Shown here: piece after piece, positions 61,358-64,000 of the stretch
Position numbering within the stretch: position 1 is the stretch's first letter
Layout of the letters: the number at the start of each line of letters is the position of its first letter
DNA from: an uncultured Nitrospirota bacterium
GTDB taxonomy: Bacteria > Nitrospirota > Nitrospiria > Nitrospirales > UBA8639
DNA: 64,000 bases
Direction of reading: 5' to 3'
NCBI GenBank assembly: GCA_937139405.1
Contig: CAKZPV010000017.1
Location: 62,001 to 126,000, forward strand
Notes under the pieces: generated by a model
The model's input: only the letters and a program-made list of their open reading frames with translations
Databases searched by the model: none
Told to the model about the DNA's origin: nothing
Program-made: the position numbers and the translations under genes

Positions 61358-63118
61358 ATGACATCCCCAGCTCACGAATCCACATTTAATTTCAGAAATG
61401 TAAAGGGCGATGTGTTAGGCGGCCTCACGGCGGGCATTGTTACCTTGCCCTTGGCCTTAGCATTTGGACTTCAGTCTGGACTCGGGGCTGTGTCCGGGTT
61501 GTATTGCGCGATTCTTCTTGGAGCCGTCGCCATTCTGTGTGGTGGCACGCGCACACTCATCAGTACCCCCACAGGTCCAATGACCGTCGTTGCGGCACTC
61601 ACCATTGCTCAAGCCATCGCCATGGCCGGGAGCTTAGAACGTGCGCTGGGCACCATATTAGGCATATTTCTCTTAGCTGGAGCTGTACAAATTGCCTTCG
61701 GTCTCCTGAAATTCGGCGGCAATGTCAAATATATTCCTTATCCCGTGTTGTCCGGATTCATGACGGGCATTGGTATTATCTTAATCTTGTTTCAAATGTA
61801 CCCGTTGGTCGGCTTACCCTCTCCATCCAATATCATCGACGGCATAACCGGATGGCCCCAAGCCTTCCCAAGTATAAATCTTCAAGCTTTCGCACTTGGA
61901 GCTATAACTTTACTCATTTTGTATATGACGCCTAAGATCACGACCACCGTTCCAGCAACTCTTCTGGCCTTGCTGGTAGGAACATTCATGTCCATCACGG
62001 GAGGCTTTTCGGTTCCCCTTATTGGCGAGGTTACCCAGGGACTTCCCTCCCTTCAACTCAATGCTCTCTGGCACCTTGATGTGTCCCAACCTTGGTTTAT
62101 TCTAAGCGCAGCTTTGACACTCGGCGCCTTAGGCTGTATCGACACCTTACTCACAGCCGTCATTGTTGACAAAATTACTGAAACCAAACACCACAGCGAC
62201 CGCGAATTGATAGGACAGGGCCTAGGCAATATGGCTTCTGGCCTCTTTGGCGGATTACCCGGAGCAGGGACAACGATGTCTTCCATTGTCAATGTGAAAG
62301 CGGGCGGGCGTACGCGTTTAGCTGGTGTGATTTCCAGTCTGTTTTTGCTAGCCGTGTTATTAGGACTCGGGACCTATGTGCAATATGTGCCTATTCCTGT
62401 CTTGGCTGCCATTTTGATTACCGTCGGTCTCGACATCATTGATTACAAAGGACTCAAAGAAGTCATGAAAGTGGATCGAGCTGAAGGCGCAATCCTCTTG
62501 ATTGTCTTGGTCATGACGGTGTTCGTTGATTTGATCACGGCGGTCGGAATCGGAATGACTTTGTCTGTGTTTATTTTCATGAAGAAAATGGGAGTGATCG
62601 GAGAAGAGAAAATTGCCCTGTTTCCTCTCCGATCGTTGAAAGTCAGAAAACCCTGCGATCTGAAAGAAGAGTTCATTTTGCCCCAGGATACATTAGACCA
62701 TGTCTACATCAAAACGTTTTCAGGGCCGGTCTTTTTTGGTTTTTCTCAATATTTAATCGATAATCTCAAACAGCTCCCAGAAGTCAAAATTTTAGTCTTT
62801 GAGATGAATCGCGTGCCTTATCTTGATCAATCTGCAGCACATGCATTGGAATTGGTCTTTGAATACATGCACAAACGTGGCATTCAAGTCTTACTGGCCA
62901 ATGTCAATAGCCAACCCCTTGCCATGCTTCGTGCCGTTGATTTGGTGCCACGACTCATTCAAGAAGACCATCTTTTTGAAGATATTTTTGACTGCGTTCG
63001 GTGGCTAGAAGAAGACTTTGTCAATCAACCATCCTCACAAGATTCCCACAGTCTTGCCTCTCGTTCTGCAAAAGGACAAGGCCACCCCTACGAAAACATA
63101 AAAAATGTCATCAACTAA
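61358..63118 (+). CDS. SulP family inorganic anion transporter with STAS domain
   Basis: A 586-residue membrane protein with about 12-14 helices (GDVLGGLTAGIVTLPLALAF at the first; STPTGPMTVVAAL; LGALGCIDTLLTAVIVDKIT; GLFGGLPGAGTTMSSIVNVK) and a cytosolic C-terminal STAS domain (about 460-560, MNRVPYLDQSAAHALELVFE). SulP carriers move sulfate, bicarbonate or other anions. ATG 61358 (MTSPAHESTFNF) fits the family; an upstream ATG at 61313 would add 15 residues. The sensor gene at 63146 starts 27 bases after the stop, suggesting co-expression. Confidence 0.92.
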   Translation: MTSPAHESTFNFRNVKGDVLGGLTAGIVTLPLALAFGLQSGLGAVSGLYCAILLGAVAILCGGTRTLISTPTGPMTVVAALTIAQAIAMAGSLERALGTILGIFLLAGAVQIAFGLLKFGGNVKYIPYPVLSGFMTGIGIILILFQMYPLVGLPSPSNIIDGITGWPQAFPSINLQAFALGAITLLILYMTPKITTTVPATLLALLVGTFMSITGGFSVPLIGEVTQGLPSLQLNALWHLDVSQPWFILSAALTLGALGCIDTLLTAVIVDKITETKHHSDRELIGQGLGNMASGLFGGLPGAGTTMSSIVNVKAGGRTRLAGVISSLFLLAVLLGLGTYVQYVPIPVLAAILITVGLDIIDYKGLKEVMKVDRAEGAILLIVLVMTVFVDLITAVGIGMTLSVFIFMKKMGVIGEEKIALFPLRSLKVRKPCDLKEEFILPQDTLDHVYIKTFSGPVFFGFSQYLIDNLKQLPEVKILVFEMNRVPYLDQSAAHALELVFEYMHKRGIQVLLANVNSQPLAMLRAVDLVPRLIQEDHLFEDIFDCVRWLEEDFVNQPSSQDSHSLASRSAKGQGHPYENIKNVIN

Positions 63119-63145
63119 CAAGACAGAAGGTAACCCTTAGAAAAA

Positions 63146-64000
63146 ATGACTACCAACACTGCTGACAAACAACCACTTTTGACGAAATCTTCGATCCCCT
63201 ATCTCATAGGGATGGTCGTCTGCGCTGTGGGGATTTCCATTATTGACGGCATGCTCCCTCGCGGTGCCTCCATGGGAGAAGCCTACGCAATCTTGGTGTT
63301 ACTTGGCCTGATGGCCAAAGACAAGCGGTTGATTATCGGGGGCGCGGTTGCTGGAACGATTCTGACATTGGAAGGGTTTTTTATTTCGGAACCTGGTGGC
63401 GCGGCATTATGGGTTGTGGAAATCAATCGTGCGTTAGCCATCTTTATCATCTGGTTAATCGCCGTGTTAGCCCTCGCTCAACTGCGGTTTCTTGAAGAAC
63501 AGCAAGAATCGGAAAAAATGAAACGTGCCTTCGAACAATTACAACAAGAAACATCTTTCCTACAATTGAACCAAGAAATTGCCATCTTATCCAATACGAA
63601 TGATCCGGTCGAAGATGCATTAAAGCAAGCCATGCAAAAAATCTGCGACCACACAGGTTGGCCGGTCGCGCATTTGTATGTTCGTGACGGAGATGAGGAC
63701 CTGTTAAGCCCAAGTAAAATTTGGATACTAAAAGATTGGACACATTTCGACGCCTTTCGCAAGGTAACGGAATCCACAAAATTTGTTCCTGGGATTGGGT
63801 TACCGGGGCGCGTACTCGCAAGCAACAAGGCAGCCTGGATTCGAGATGTCACGAAGGATTCTAATTTTCCTCGCGCTAAACTGGCCGAGCAAATTGGCGT
63901 GAAGGCTGGATTTGCGTTCCCAATTGTCGTTGGACCAAAAGTCGTAGCCGTCATGGAGTTTTTTGCAGAAGACGCCATTGAACTTGATACAAAGTTATTA
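63146..64000 (+). CDS. Membrane GAF-domain sensor, partial (probable histidine kinase)
   Basis: The frame from ATG 63146 is open to the window end, so the C-terminus is missing. The first 110 residues contain three hydrophobic segments (about 15-35, 48-65 and 85-108). A coiled linker (LRFLEEQQESEKMKRAFEQL) leads to a GAF domain (about 135-270) with GWPVAHLYVRDGDEDLLSPS, GIGLPGRVLASNKAAWIRDV and GVKAGFAFPIVVGPKVVAVM. This layout is typical of sensor histidine kinases; a kinase or diguanylate cyclase domain would be expected past the edge. It is 27 bases after the SulP gene, which hints at a regulatory link. Confidence 0.85.
   Translation, partial: MTTNTADKQPLLTKSSIPYLIGMVVCAVGISIIDGMLPRGASMGEAYAILVLLGLMAKDKRLIIGGAVAGTILTLEGFFISEPGGAALWVVEINRALAIFIIWLIAVLALAQLRFLEEQQESEKMKRAFEQLQQETSFLQLNQEIAILSNTNDPVEDALKQAMQKICDHTGWPVAHLYVRDGDEDLLSPSKIWILKDWTHFDAFRKVTESTKFVPGIGLPGRVLASNKAAWIRDVTKDSNFPRAKLAEQIGVKAGFAFPIVVGPKVVAVMEFFAEDAIELDTKLL

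Noticed and set aside
1-64000. CRISPR arrays, tRNA or rRNA genes, prophage structural genes, replication origin.
   Set aside because: I saw no regularly spaced repeats, no tRNA-like cloverleaf or rRNA sequence, and the holin-like gene at 6645 belongs to a chromosomal stress family, not a phage cassette.

Overview
The window reads as a Gram-negative chromosome segment of moderate GC (roughly 46-48% by eye). It has outer-membrane proteins (an OprB-type porin and a beta-barrel of the phenol-degradation MetA type), lipoproteins and an AsmA protein. The mix of BON, CsbD, PRC-barrel, YtxH and holin-like (DUF1469)/DUF3618 proteins with an oxidative pentose-phosphate branch would fit a Nitrospira-like lineage. 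That placement is a guess from gene content, because there is no rRNA or marker gene here.

Layout. 0-1.3 kb: an H1-like Lys/Ala protein cut by the window edge, a decayed secreted gene and a DUF1328 membrane peptide. 1.9-5.5 kb: MgtC, then the triad of zinc/retropepsin-like protease, inactive transglutaminase-7TM protein and RimK-like ATP-grasp ligase. 6-9.6 kb: a membrane-anchor/holin-like/DUF3618 trio, YihY and a BON lipoprotein. 9.8-13.8 kb: a large AsmA protein. 14.5-21.7 kb: catalase, PRC-barrel and hemerythrin proteins, an IS6-type transposase scrap, and BON and PRC-barrel proteins. 22.4-28 kb: OprB porin, BON-MscS channel and AI-2E-type permease. 28.2-31.2 kb: a three-gene signalling module (atypical receiver, sigma-like HTH protein, membrane protein with a duplicated outer domain). 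31.2-41.2 kb: superoxide dismutase, YtxH, BON, YihY, a duplicated CsbD-PepSY pair, AI-2E, DUF2254, MscS and a coiled-coil protein. 41.2-53 kb: two thiamine-diphosphate enzymes, an H1-like pseudogene, metallothionein, a six-BON protein, gluconokinase, CreA and a peroxiredoxin. 53.5-64 kb: response regulator, TrkA/TrkH, glucose-6-phosphate dehydrogenase, NhaA, a pyrimidine-dimer glycosylase pseudogene, SulP and a GAF sensor cut by the window end.

Taken together this is a stress-defence and ion/osmotic homeostasis region. It covers peroxide, superoxide and metal defence, mechanosensitive channels, Na+/H+, K+ and anion transport, periplasmic BON, PRC-barrel and CsbD proteins, and NADPH supply by Zwf with gluconokinase. 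Many of these genes have one sequence, TTTGTC(C/T)AT, 60-160 bases upstream and pointing at the gene. Ten exact intergenic copies are present where one or two are expected by chance, and one lies ahead of the signalling module itself. The best candidate for an undescribed system is therefore a general-stress regulon with this module as its regulator. The motif counts and orientations are seen in the sequence; the link to the module is inference.

A second theme is decay. At least six genes are broken by stops or frameshifts (two H1-like or secreted paralogues, a pyrimidine-dimer glycosylase, a small trk-operon membrane protein, an IS6 transposase and a small protein at 44.4 kb), and two of the stops fall on tryptophan codons conserved in the family. 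Intact genes here use TGA as a normal stop, so recoding is unlikely.
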